A stretch of 64,000 bases of DNA from Beijerinckiaceae bacterium RH AL1 (GTDB lineage Bacteria; Pseudomonadota; Alphaproteobacteria; Rhizobiales; Beijerinckiaceae): contig LR590083.2 of assembly GCA_901457705.2 (NCBI GenBank), positions 3,038,597 through 3,102,596 of the forward strand, given 5' to 3'. The notes under the pieces are model-generated. The model was not told where the DNA came from. It was given only the letters and a program-made list of their open reading frames with translations, and did no database searches. This document shows positions 35,111-43,618 of the stretch, in pieces (position 1 is the first letter of the stretch; each line of letters opens with the position of its first letter). A program made the position numbers and the translations under genes.

Positions 35111-38100
35111 TCCTTCTCCTCCTCGGCCTTTTCGCCCTTCTCGCCGATCACCATGATCAGGTCCTTGGCGTCGAGCAGGTCGCCGGCCTTTGCCAAAATC
35201 TCGACGACGGTGCCGGAGGCCTGCGCCTCGAGCGCGGTCTCCATCTTCATCGCCTCCATCACGCCGAGCGTCTGGCCCTCCTTGACCTGCTCGCCCTGCT
35301 CCACCGACAGCGACACGAGACGGCCCGGCATCGGCGCGGCGACGTGCTTCGGGTTGCCGTCCTCGGCCTGGCGCTTGGCGGTCTTGGTCGGCGTGGCGTT
35401 GCGGTCCGGCACGACGACGGCGCGCGGCTGGCCGTTCAGCTCGAAGAACACCTTGACGTTGCCCTCGGCGTCGGTGTCGCCGATCGTCGCGAGATGGATC
35501 AGGATCGTCTTGCCGCGCTCGAGGTCGACGGCAATCTCGTCGCCCTGCTGCATGCCGTAGAAGGCCGTCGGCGTCGGCAGGATGGAGACCGGCCCGTAGG
35601 TCTGCGCGCGCCCGGCGAAGTCGGCGAACACTTTGGGGTACATCAGCGCGGAGGACAGGTCCTCGTCGGAGACCTTGCGGCCTAGTTTCTCTTCCAACGT
35701 CTTGCGCTCGGCCTCGAGATCGACGGGCGCGATCAGGCTCGCCGGCCGCACGTCGATCGGCTTCTCGTCCTTCAAGGCCTTCTTCTGCAGCGCCTCGGGC
35801 CAGCCGCCGGGCGGCTGCCCCAGGTCGCCGCGCAGCATCTCGATGACGGAGGCGGGGAAGTTGACCGGCGTCTCGGGATCGAGCACGTCCTTCACGCTGA
35901 GCCCGTGGCTGACCATGGTCAGCGCCATGTCGCCGACGACCTTCGAGGACGGCGTCACCTTGACGATGTCGCCGAACATCTTGTTGGCCTCGGCATAGGC
36001 GCGCGACACCTCGTGCCAGCGCGTGTCGAGGCCCATCGCGCGCGCCTGCTCCTTGAGGTTCGTGTACTGCCCGCCCGGCATCTCGTGCTGGTACACCTCG
36101 CTCGCCGGCGAGGAATGCTCGCTCTCGAAGGCTTCGTACTGGCGCCGGATGATCTCCCAGCGCACGCTCATCTCGCGGATCGCCTGCGGGTCGAGCGTCG
36201 TGTCGCGCTCGGTGCCCTCGAGCGCCATCACCACCGAGCCGAGGCAGGGCTGCGACGTCGAGCCCGATAGCGCGTCCATCGCGAGGTCGACCGCGTTGAC
36301 GCCGGCCTCCGAGGCCGCGAGCACCGTCGCCGCCGCGATCCCCGACGTGTCGTGGGTGTGGAAATGGATCGGCAGCCCGACCTCGTCGCGCAGCACGCGC
36401 ACCAGCCGCTTGATGGCGTTGGGCTTCATCAGCCCGGCCATGTCCTTGATGCCGAGGATGTGGCAGCCCGCCGCCTCGAGCTCCTTGGCGAGCCCGACGT
36501 AGTACTTCAGCGTGTACTTGTCGCTCGCCGGATCGAGCACGTCGCCGGTGTAGCAGAGCGCGCCCTCGGCGATCTTGCCGGCCTCGCAGACCGCGTCGAT
36601 CGAGACGCGCATGTTCTCGACCCAGTTCAAGCAGTCGAACACGCGAAACAGGTCGATGCCGGCCGCCGCCGCCGTCTTGGTGAAATGCTGCACGACGTTG
36701 TCGGCGTAGTTGGTGTAGCCGACGCCGTTGGCGCCGCGCAGCAGCATCTGCAGGAGCAGGTTCGGCACGCGCTCGCGGACGATCGCCAGCCGCTCCCACG
36801 GATCCTCGCCGAGGAAGCGCATCGCGACGTCGAAGGTCGCGCCGCCCCAGCATTCGAGCGACAGAAGCTGCGGCAGCTTCGTGGCATAGGCCGGCGCCAT
36901 CGAGACGATGTCGTAGGTGCGCATGCGCGTCGCGAGCAGGGACTGGTGCGCGTCGCGCATCGCCGTGTCGGTGACGAGGAGGCGCTTCTCCTTGCGCATC
37001 CAGTCGGCGAAGCCCTTCGGGCCCAGGCTGTCGAGGATCTGCTTGGTGCCGGGCGGCGCGTGGCCGCCGACGTCGGGCGTCGTCGGCGCCTTGAGCTCGA
37101 TCGGCTTCGCGCGGCTCTTCGTTTCGGGATGCCCGTTGACCGAGACGTCGGCGATGTAGGTGAGAAGCCGCGTCGCACGGTCCTTGCGCGCCTTCATCGC
37201 GAAGAGCTCGGGCGTGTCGTCGATGAACTTTGTCGTGTAGGTCGAGTCCGAGAATTTTGGATGGCTGACGATCTTGTCGAGGAAGGCGAGGTTCGTCGCG
37301 ACGCCGCGGATGCGGTACTCGCGCAGGGCGCGCTGCGTGCGCTTGATCGCCTCCGCCGGCGTCGGCGCCCAGCAGATCAGCTTCTCGAGCAGCGAGTCGT
37401 ACCAGCGCGTGACGACGGCGCCGGAATAGGCCGTGCCGCCGTCGACGCGCACGCCGAAGCCGAAGGCGCCGCGATAGGCGGTGATGCGGCCGTAGTCCGG
37501 CACGAAGTCGTTGTCGGGATCCTCGGTCGTGATGCGGCACTGGATCGCGAAGCCGTTGTGCTTGATCTCGGCTTGCGGCGGCACGCCTGTCTCGGCGGTG
37601 TTGCCGATATGGCCGCCCTCCAGGATGCCGATCTGCGCCTTCACGATGTCGATGCCGGTGATCACCTCCGTCACCGTGTGCTCGACCTGAATGCGCGGGT
37701 TGACCTCGATGAAGTAGAAGTCGTCGGTGTCGGCGTCGAACAGGAACTCGACCGTGCCGGCGCCGACGTAGCTCGTCGCCTCGCCGATGCGGATCGCCGC
37801 ATCGCAGATCGCCTTGCGCTTCTCGTCCGACAGGAAGTCGGCCGGCGCGCGCTCCACGACCTTCTGGTTCCGGCGCTGGATCGAGCAGTCGCGCTCGAAG
37901 AGGTGCACGCAGGTGCCGTGCGTGTCGCCGAGCAGCTGCACCTCGATATGCTTGGCATGGACGACGAGCTTCTCGAGATAGACCTCGTCCTTGCCGAACG
38001 CGGCCTTGGCCTCGCGCTTGGCCGACTTCACGGCATCGAGGAGCGTCGCGGGGTCGCGGATCGGGCGCATGCCGCGACCGCCGCCGCCCCACGAGGCCTT

Positions 38101-38586
38101 GAGCATCACCGGGAAGCCGATCTCGTCGGCGAGCTTGGTGATCTCGGCGTCGTCGTCGGGCAGCGGCGCCGTCGCCGGCATCACCGGCACGTCGATGGAG
38201 ACCGCGAGGTTGCGCGCCGACACCTTGTTGCCGAGCGTGCGCATGGTCTCGGGCGAAGGACCGATGAAGACGATGCCGGCCGCCGCGCAGGCCTCGGCGA
38301 ACTCGGGACTCTCGGAGAGGAAGCCGTAGCCGGGGTGGATCGCGTCGGCGCGAGCCTCGCGCGCCACGCGCATGATCTCGTCGATCGACAGATAGGCCTC
38401 GATCGGCCCCATCGGCTCGCCGCCGGGCGTCTTGCCGATGAGATAGGCCTCGTCGGCCTTGAAGCGGTGGAGGGAGAGCTTGTCCTGGTCGGCGTAGACC
38501 GCGATCGTGGTGAGCCCTAGCTCGGTCGCCGCGCGGAAGATGCGGATGGCGATCTCGGACCGGTTCGCGACCAGAAGCCTCTTCAT
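35101..38586 (-). CDS. pyc: Pyruvate carboxylase
   Basis: An 1161-residue multidomain enzyme that carboxylates pyruvate to oxaloacetate with biotin and ATP, replenishing the TCA cycle. In order: biotin carboxylase (residues 1-about 460; HPGYGFLSE, KASWGGGGRGMR, EVNPRIQVEHTVTE), the carboxyltransferase TIM barrel (about 530-810; TDTAMRDAHQSLLATRMRT, HFHTHDTSGI), the allosteric linker region, and the C-terminal biotinyl domain with the lysine in EAMKMET. The length is normal. ATG at 38586 is clear. It is monocistronic and divergent from the small gene at 38818. Confidence 0.97.
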   Translation of the reverse strand: MKRLLVANRSEIAIRIFRAATELGLTTIAVYADQDKLSLHRFKADEAYLIGKTPGGEPMGPIEAYLSIDEIMRVAREARADAIHPGYGFLSESPEFAEACAAAGIVFIGPSPETMRTLGNKVSARNLAVSIDVPVMPATAPLPDDDAEITKLADEIGFPVMLKASWGGGGRGMRPIRDPATLLDAVKSAKREAKAAFGKDEVYLEKLVVHAKHIEVQLLGDTHGTCVHLFERDCSIQRRNQKVVERAPADFLSDEKRKAICDAAIRIGEATSYVGAGTVEFLFDADTDDFYFIEVNPRIQVEHTVTEVITGIDIVKAQIGILEGGHIGNTAETGVPPQAEIKHNGFAIQCRITTEDPDNDFVPDYGRITAYRGAFGFGVRVDGGTAYSGAVVTRWYDSLLEKLICWAPTPAEAIKRTQRALREYRIRGVATNLAFLDKIVSHPKFSDSTYTTKFIDDTPELFAMKARKDRATRLLTYIADVSVNGHPETKSRAKPIELKAPTTPDVGGHAPPGTKQILDSLGPKGFADWMRKEKRLLVTDTAMRDAHQSLLATRMRTYDIVSMAPAYATKLPQLLSLECWGGATFDVAMRFLGEDPWERLAIVRERVPNLLLQMLLRGANGVGYTNYADNVVQHFTKTAAAAGIDLFRVFDCLNWVENMRVSIDAVCEAGKIAEGALCYTGDVLDPASDKYTLKYYVGLAKELEAAGCHILGIKDMAGLMKPNAIKRLVRVLRDEVGLPIHFHTHDTSGIAAATVLAASEAGVNAVDLAMDALSGSTSQPCLGSVVMALEGTERDTTLDPQAIREMSVRWEIIRRQYEAFESEHSSPASEVYQHEMPGGQYTNLKEQARAMGLDTRWHEVSRAYAEANKMFGDIVKVTPSSKVVGDMALTMVSHGLSVKDVLDPETPVNFPASVIEMLRGDLGQPPGGWPEALQKKALKDEKPIDVRPASLIAPVDLEAERKTLEEKLGRKVSDEDLSSALMYPKVFADFAGRAQTYGPVSILPTPTAFYGMQQGDEIAVDLERGKTILIHLATIGDTDAEGNVKVFFELNGQPRAVVVPDRNATPTKTAKRQAEDGNPKHVAAPMPGRLVSLSVEQGEQVKEGQTLGVMEAMKMETALEAQASGTVVEILAKAGDLLDAKDLIMVIGEKGEKAEEEKDAA

Positions 38587-38817
38587 TGTGCACCCGCCCC
38601 GCTGTCGTCAGCTTGGCTGCTAGCATGTCACACGCCAACTCCGGGCGTCGAGGGGGCCGCTAGGGGCCGGGCGTCGGATGGATGGGGGTCCGAGATGTCG
38701 CCCCCGCGTTGTTCCCGCCTGGAAATATTCGACTATTTTGGGCGGAGAAATGAAGCCGAGACCAATTGCCGTGCTTTCCCACCTGCTCTAGCCCGCGGTG
38801 GCGTGGGGAGGATCGGG

Positions 38818-39249
38818 TTGGAGAATCGCGTCAGCTGTGAGTGCGACGGACTACGTGGCACCGGGACGTTCGAGGTCGACGGCGATTGGCTCGTCCTGAC
38901 GTCGACGCTGGGTGAGCACCGCGTCCGTCTCGGCCTAGCCAACCCGCGCAAGCTTGCTGCAAAGCTCGTGCGAAACCTCTGCAAGAAAGCGGCTGCGGCG
39001 GCCTCATCCGACCGGGCGCCGGCCGTCAGCGTCTCCGACAACGCAAACCATCTCGTCGACATCCAGCGCGACAAGATCGTTGCGATGCCGACCGACGATC
39101 CGCAGCGGGCCGCCGCCGAAAGCCTCCTCGACACGATGATCGGCAACGCGCGCGCGCTCGGCGAGGCGTGCGAGGTCCTGGCCCCGCCCGAGGCCGTGGC
39201 GATCGCGCCTGAGGCCGAGCCCGTCGCGCCGCCCGCGACCGGCGACTGA
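38818..39249 (+). CDS. Hypothetical protein (143 aa)
   Basis: The frame is open from 38695, but the best start is TTG at 38818, preceded by GGGGAGGATCGGG; the upstream residues look non-coding. The N-terminal half is a compact beta-rich module (GTGTFEVDGDWLVLTS then TLGEHRVRLG), the C-terminal half helical and Ala/Glu-rich. No family recognised. It is the first of a row of small plus-strand genes. The 231-base gap to pyc shows no other gene. Confidence 0.5.
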   Translation: MENRVSCECDGLRGTGTFEVDGDWLVLTSTLGEHRVRLGLANPRKLAAKLVRNLCKKAAAAASSDRAPAVSVSDNANHLVDIQRDKIVAMPTDDPQRAAAESLLDTMIGNARALGEACEVLAPPEAVAIAPEAEPVAPPATGD

Positions 39250-39409
39250 CAGGCGCTGCGCAGACGCCATCCGGCCGGCGCACGCGAAGTCTTCGCCGGG
39301 CGCGGGGCAGTAAACACCGCCGCTATTGTATGTAGAAAGCTACTATGTAAAAAAACCTAGTGCTCGAATACCACTTGCGCATCATGCACAACGTGATAGC
39401 GCGGGGGGC

Positions 39410-39832
39410 ATGGAGGATCAGCGCCCATCGCCAGACCCCTACGCCGTTGTCGTCGACGACAACCCAGTAATTCTATTGTTCGCAACCGAAATTCTCACGG
39501 CTGCCGGGTTCAGCGTCTTCGCTGCGGCTGATGCGGCTGAGGCGCAAGCCTGGTTCCAGCAGCATGGCGACGCGATCGTTTTGCTTTTCACCAATGTCGA
39601 GCTCGGCGACGGCCTGAACGGGTTCGCGCTCGCCCGGCAGGTCGCCGCGCGATGGCCGAGGACGGGCATCCTTGTCTCATCGGGCCAGCTCGTCCCGCAG
39701 GCGGGGGACATGCCGGCGGACGCCGCGTTCCTGCCGAAGCCTTTCATCGGAAGCGACGTGGTCGCGCGCGCCCGAGACGTGGTCGAGCTCAAACGGCCGG
39801 GTCTCGTCGAGGTGCACCAGCTCGCGTTCTAA
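39410..39832 (+). CDS. Receiver-domain protein lacking the phosphoacceptor Asp
   Basis: A 140-residue single receiver domain with the acidic pair D16-D17 (VVVDDNPVI), a serine in ILVSSGQ and the lysine in FLPKPF. The expected phosphoacceptor in LLFTNVELGDG is asparagine (N62) instead of aspartate. It therefore is probably not phosphorylated in the usual way and may be a constitutive or atypical receiver. ATG at 39410 is favoured; the 160 bases upstream are AT-rich and look like promoter rather than coding sequence. Confidence 0.78.
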   Translation: MEDQRPSPDPYAVVVDDNPVILLFATEILTAAGFSVFAAADAAEAQAWFQQHGDAIVLLFTNVELGDGLNGFALARQVAARWPRTGILVSSGQLVPQAGDMPADAAFLPKPFIGSDVVARARDVVELKRPGLVEVHQLAF

Positions 39833-39896
39833 TCTCTCGTGCGGAACCAAAGCGTGGTCTATCCGCTTTGGGCTCCGTCACAGGGGAGACACGGCT

Positions 39897-40115
39897 GTGC
39901 CGCGCTTTTTCTTCGACGTCCACGATGGCCGCGACCTGATCGACGACGAGGGCGTGGAGCTGTGCGACCTCGGCGCCGCCAAGCGCGAAGCGCTGAAGTG
40001 CGCCAGCGGCATGCTCGGCGAGACCTCGGCCGACTGGCCGGGCGAGCTGTTGCGCATGGATGTGCGCGACGAGGGCGGAAACGTCGTCGCGTCGCTGCGC
40101 TTCACGGCGTCGTGA
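39897..40115 (+). CDS. DUF6894-type small protein (72 aa)
   Basis: Begins with GTG at 39897, preceded by AGGGGAG, and reads MPRFFFDVHDGRDLIDDEGVE, followed by LGAAKREALKCASGML and a final strand-like DEGGNVVASLRFTAS. This matches the small proteins with PRYFFDxxDG starts common in Rhizobiales (DUF6894), function unknown. A GGAAC-N16-CGCT sequence at 39843-39867 resembles an EcfG stress-sigma promoter with one mismatch, which is suggestive only. Confidence 0.72.
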   Translation: MPRFFFDVHDGRDLIDDEGVELCDLGAAKREALKCASGMLGETSADWPGELLRMDVRDEGGNVVASLRFTAS

Positions 40116-40322
40116 TCGACAGTCTTCCCTCAAGACGACCGTGTCCAATTCAATAAACCACTCGTCGATGTCATTTAACATGCGTCGATTTAGTTAGGTT
40201 TGCTTCGTCGTTTCGAGGCGACAAGCCGCCTGTGACATGAAACGATGCCTTATCGCGGGATCGGAACGCAGGCCCCCGCGCCGAAGGCACATGCCTCCGC
40301 CTGATCGTCAGCGGAGAGTCCC

Positions 40323-40535
40323 ATGGCTCACGACACAATCCTCGATTATCGGCAGCTGCAAGACCGCGCCGCGGCCAAGCTTGCGGCGCACCGCGAGCGC
40401 ATGGCGAAGGCCCGCACGACGCCGCAGCAGCAGGCCTACGATGCCAAGCTCCTCCAGGAGCTGCGCGCCAACAAGGCTGCCGCCGATCTCAACCGCGCGC
40501 TGTTCGACTACAGCGCGGCGGCGGAGAAGGTTTGA
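40323..40535 (+). CDS. Small coiled-coil protein, unknown (70 aa)
   Basis: Encodes MAHDTILDYRQLQDRAAAKL followed by heptad-like helical sequence rich in Ala, Lys, Arg and Gln, ending SAAAEKV. GGAGAG precedes the ATG at 40323. No cysteine, signal or known domain. The spacer before it (40116-40322) is locally AT-rich (for example TTTAACATGCGTCGATTTAG), as expected for a promoter. Confidence 0.55.
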   Translation: MAHDTILDYRQLQDRAAAKLAAHRERMAKARTTPQQQAYDAKLLQELRANKAAADLNRALFDYSAAAEKV

Positions 40536-40797
40536 GACGGCCCGATCGTCGGCCGATCACTCGCGGGACGTTGCTTCGCGTTGCGCGCACGGCTCAACCT
40601 GTCGCCGACCGATGTTTTCACCGTTACTTGCAAGCCAACTCTTGACCGTGGTCGCTATAGGTCTCGTATATTGTATGCGTAATTATGTCTTTGCAGACCA
40701 CCGCAATCTAAGGTAGGCGCCGACTTCGATCGGGCGTAGAAGAGTTTTCTGTCAGTCGGGCATTTTTGCTCTGCTCTCAGCGAGACGGAGACGGCCA

Positions 40798-41004
40798 ATG
40801 ACGGGCTACGACACCGAGCAGCGCGAGTTCGAAACGCGCAAGCTCGAGGCGCTTTCCGCGATCTCGGTGGCGATCGCGACCTTGGGCTCGGGCCTCACCC
40901 AGATCGTCAAGGAGAACACGGAGCAGGGCCAGCTTCTGCGCTCCGTCGATCGCAAGGTCGACCGGCTCGCCGACATGGTCGGGGCTCTCGGCAAGCTCCA
41001 GTAG
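40798..41004 (+). CDS. Small helical protein upstream of flgB, unknown (68 aa)
   Basis: Encodes [20 protein letters not shown] and ends [13 protein letters not shown]; it is probably a helical bundle or coiled coil. GAGACGGAGACGG precedes the ATG. It is followed 78 bases later by flgB, and may or may not share its promoter. A weak sigma-70-like element, TTGACC at 40642 and TATATT at 40667 (19-base spacer), lies upstream. No family recognised. Confidence 0.5.
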   Translation: MTGYDTEQREFETRKLEALSAISVAIATLGSGLTQIVKENTEQGQLLRSVDRKVDRLADMVGALGKLQ

Positions 41005-41082
41005 GCAAGGCGCGTCCCAGCCTGCGGCCGCCCATCGCGGCCCATCAGCCTCGGGCAAGCTCGGCTTGGCAAGGTCCCCGGC

Positions 41083-41466
41083 ATGGAGCCGATCTACCTC
41101 TTGGGCCTCGCGTCGCGCAAAAGCGCTTGGCTGTCCGTGCGCCAGTCGGCGGTCGCCGAGAACGTCGCCAACATGAACACGCCGGGCTACCAGCAGAAGG
41201 ACGTCAAGCCCTTCGCCGACGTGCTCGCCCAGACGCATCTGCAGATGGCCTCGACCGATGCCGGCCACCTGCCGGTCACCGACACGGCCGGCGTCGACGG
41301 CACGACCAGCGACGACGACGGCGGCTTCGAGGTGACGGAGAGCGGCAACACCGTCGGCATCGAGACGCAGATGGGCAAGGCCGGCGAGATCCAGCGCGAC
41401 TACGCGCTGACCACCAACATCGTGCGCTCCTTCCACAACATGCTCATGGCGAGCCTGAAGAGCTGA
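41083..41466 (+). CDS. flgB: Flagellar basal body rod protein FlgB
   Basis: The 127-residue product is a proximal rod protein of the flagellar basal body, exported by the flagellar type III system. The conserved N-terminal rod signature is visible as [21 protein letters not shown] (residues about 22-42), and the C-terminus ends in the helical [15 protein letters not shown] typical of axial proteins. It lacks a Sec signal, as expected. It is the first gene of the flagellar operon, with flgC two bases downstream. Confidence 0.93.
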   Translation: MEPIYLLGLASRKSAWLSVRQSAVAENVANMNTPGYQQKDVKPFADVLAQTHLQMASTDAGHLPVTDTAGVDGTTSDDDGGFEVTESGNTVGIETQMGKAGEIQRDYALTTNIVRSFHNMLMASLKS

Positions 41467-41468
41467 GC

Positions 41469-41894
41469 ATGATCGTCGACCCGCTCCAGGCCGCGCTCAA
41501 GATCGCCGACTCCGGGATGACCGCGAACTCGGCGCGCATGCGCGTCACCAGCGAGAACATCGCCAACGCGCAGTCGACCGGCTCGACGCCCGGCGCCGAG
41601 CCCTACCGGCGCCAGACCATCACCTTCGAGAGCGCGATGGACGACGCGACGGGCGCCGACCTCGTCAAGGTCGCCAACGTCGGCAGGGATGACGCACCCT
41701 TCGTCGTCGAGCACGACCCGGGCAACCCGGCGGCCGACGCGAAAGGGTTTGTAAAGCTTCCGAACGTTAACCTTATCATGGAGATGGCCGACATGCGCGA
41801 AGCCAACCGCGCCTACGAGGCCAACCTCCAGGTCGTGAAGGAATCACGCGACCTCATCTCGATGACCATAGACCTCCTCAAGGGCTCCTCATGA
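41469..41894 (+). CDS. flgC: Flagellar basal body rod protein FlgC
   Basis: A 141-residue proximal rod subunit. The N-terminal signature [20 protein letters not shown] and C-terminal [20 protein letters not shown] helix are characteristic. ATG at 41469 lies just after flgB; a longer open frame upstream is antisense-like read-through of flgB. Its last codons overlap the fliE start as ATGA, so the two are translationally coupled. Confidence 0.94.
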   Translation: MIVDPLQAALKIADSGMTANSARMRVTSENIANAQSTGSTPGAEPYRRQTITFESAMDDATGADLVKVANVGRDDAPFVVEHDPGNPAADAKGFVKLPNVNLIMEMADMREANRAYEANLQVVKESRDLISMTIDLLKGSS

Positions 41895-42217
41895 TCGCTC
41901 CTCTCGCCGTCGGCGCCCTTTCGTCCGTCCTCGGGCCGGCCAAGACCGCCTCCTCCGCGGCCTCGAGCTCGGGCGCGATGTCGAGCGTCACGGGCGCCGC
42001 CGACAGCTTCACCTCGATGATGGCGTCCTTCGCGCAGGACACGTCGGACAAGCTGAAGACCGCCGAATCCGCCTCGATCTCCGGCATCCAGGGCAAGGCG
42101 ACGACGCAGTCCGTCGTCGAGGCCGTGATGAACGCGCAGGAGCAGCTGCAGACCGCGCTCGCCGTCCGCGACAAGGCGGTCTCCGCCTTTCAGGACATCA
42201 CCCGCATGCCGATCTGA
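41891..42217 (+). CDS. fliE: Flagellar hook-basal body protein FliE
   Basis: A 108-residue protein that joins the MS ring to the rod. The N-terminal half is Ser/Ala-rich and disordered; the C-terminal half carries the family motif [27 protein letters not shown] and ends FQDITRMPI, both conserved in FliE. Its start overlaps flgC by four bases. flgG follows after 10 bases. Confidence 0.93.
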   Translation: MIAPLAVGALSSVLGPAKTASSAASSSGAMSSVTGAADSFTSMMASFAQDTSDKLKTAESASISGIQGKATTQSVVEAVMNAQEQLQTALAVRDKAVSAFQDITRMPI

Positions 42218-42227
42218 GGCCTGACCG

Positions 42228-43013
42228 ATGCGCGCCATGACGATTGCCGCCACCGGCATGAACGCCCAGACGACCAACGTCGAGGTGATCGCCAACAACA
42301 TCGCCAACATCAACACGACCGGCTACAAGCGCTCGCGCGCCGAGTTCACCGACCTGCTCTACGAGACCCAGCGCCTGCCCGGCGTCGCCCAGCGCGGCAC
42401 CCAGGGCGCGATCCCCGAGGGGGCGCAGCTCGGTCTCGGCGTCAAGACGGCGGCGATCCGCAACCTGCACATCCAGGGCGCGCTGACGCAGACCGGCAAC
42501 CAGTTCGATCTCGCACTGACCGGCCGCGGCTTCTTCCAGATCCAGGACGCCAACGGCAACATCGAGTACACCCGCGCGGGTGCCTTCAACACCAACGCGC
42601 AGGGCCAGCTCGTCACGCTCGACGGCAACCTGGTCAGCCCGAACATCGTCATCCCGCAGAACACGACGGCGGTGACGGTAAGCTCGACCGGCATCGTCAA
42701 CGCCACGGTGGCCGGCACGACGGCGCCGGTGCAGCTCGGCCAGCTCCAGCTCGCCAACTTCGCCAACGAGGTCGGCCTGCAGCCGATCGGCAACAACCTC
42801 TTCCAGGAGACGGTGGCGTCGGGCACGCCGGTCGTGGGCATGCCAGGCGACCCCGGCTACGGCACGATCACCCAGGGCTACCTCGAATCCTCGAACGTCG
42901 ACCCGGTCGCCGAGATCACCAACCTCATCTCGGCGCAGCGCGCCTACGAGATGAACTCCAAGGTGATCCAGGCCGCCGACCAGATGGGCCAGACACTCAC
43001 CCAGATGCGCTGA
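42228..43013 (+). CDS. flgG: Flagellar distal rod protein FlgG
   Basis: A 261-residue distal rod protein, full length for the family. It shows the N-terminal [14 protein letters not shown] followed by [21 protein letters not shown], the FLYE-like DLLYETQR segment, the central GRGFFQI, and the C-terminal [31 protein letters not shown]. These place it as FlgG rather than FlgF. It lies in the usual rhizobial order between fliE and flgA. Confidence 0.95.
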   Translation: MRAMTIAATGMNAQTTNVEVIANNIANINTTGYKRSRAEFTDLLYETQRLPGVAQRGTQGAIPEGAQLGLGVKTAAIRNLHIQGALTQTGNQFDLALTGRGFFQIQDANGNIEYTRAGAFNTNAQGQLVTLDGNLVSPNIVIPQNTTAVTVSSTGIVNATVAGTTAPVQLGQLQLANFANEVGLQPIGNNLFQETVASGTPVVGMPGDPGYGTITQGYLESSNVDPVAEITNLISAQRAYEMNSKVIQAADQMGQTLTQMR

Positions 43014-43048
43014 TCGCGCCCCGGTAGACGACAGGACGAGACCGCACC

Positions 43049-43498
43049 ATGCCGGCACGGCCACTCCTCATCCTCGCCCTGCTCTGCGGCGGCCTTGCGC
43101 CCGCGGCGGCGGCCGAGCACCGCCCGGTGCCGGCCGTCACGATCTACCCAGGCGACACGATCCGCGAGGAGATGCTCGCCGACCAGGATTTTCCCGAGTC
43201 GGTGGCGAGCTCGGCCTTCGTCACCAACCGCTCTGCGCTCGTCGGCAAGGTGGCGCGGCGCACGCTGCTGCCCGGCCAGGCGATCCCGGTCAGCGCCGTC
43301 GGCGAGCCGCGGCTCGTGCGCATCGGTGCGCTGGTGCGCGTCGTCTACAAGGACGACGGCCTGGTCATCCAGACCTATGCTGCGGCGCTGCAGAACGGCG
43401 CCGCCGGCGACGTCGTCGCCGTGCGCAACTCCGAGAGCGGCGTGACGATCTCCGGCATCGTCGAGGCCGACGGCTCCGTCCATGTCGGCGGCGGCTAG
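43049..43498 (+). CDS. flgA: Flagella basal body P-ring formation chaperone FlgA
   Basis: A 149-residue periplasmic chaperone for P-ring assembly. It has a Sec signal peptide (residues 1-22, cleaved after AAA) and the SAF-domain pattern of FlgA: AVTIYPGDTIREEML, VGKVARRTLLPGQAIP, VRIGALVRVVYKDDGLVIQT and GDVVAVRNSESGVTISGIV. It is of the short rhizobial type, lacking the long N-terminal domain. A palindromic repeat element lies between its stop and flgI. Confidence 0.92.
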   Translation: MPARPLLILALLCGGLAPAAAAEHRPVPAVTIYPGDTIREEMLADQDFPESVASSAFVTNRSALVGKVARRTLLPGQAIPVSAVGEPRLVRIGALVRVVYKDDGLVIQTYAAALQNGAAGDVVAVRNSESGVTISGIVEADGSVHVGGG

Positions 43499-43516
43499 CC
43501 TCATGCACAAGCTCCC

Positions 43517-43618
43517 GTCATTGCGAGCGCAGCGAAGCAACCCAGGGGCCGCCAGGGGAGCGCTGGAGACACTGCGTGCGGCCCCCCCTGGGTTGCTTCG
43601 CCTGCGGCTCGCAATGAC
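43517..43618. repeat. GTCATTGC...GCAATGAC palindromic element at flgA/flgI
   Basis: A 102-bp element bounded by GTCATTGCGAGC and GCTCGCAATGAC, with inner arms AGCAACCCAGGGG and CCCTGGGTTGCT. The same element occurs twice at 47458-47660 and once at 60392-60535. Here its right end provides the ATG of flgI. The arms could fold into a long hairpin in the flagellar mRNA. Confidence 0.85.

Noticed and set aside
36352-38520. Long plus-strand open frame over pyc
   Set aside because: Antisense shadow of pyruvate carboxylase, which has all catalytic motifs on the minus strand.
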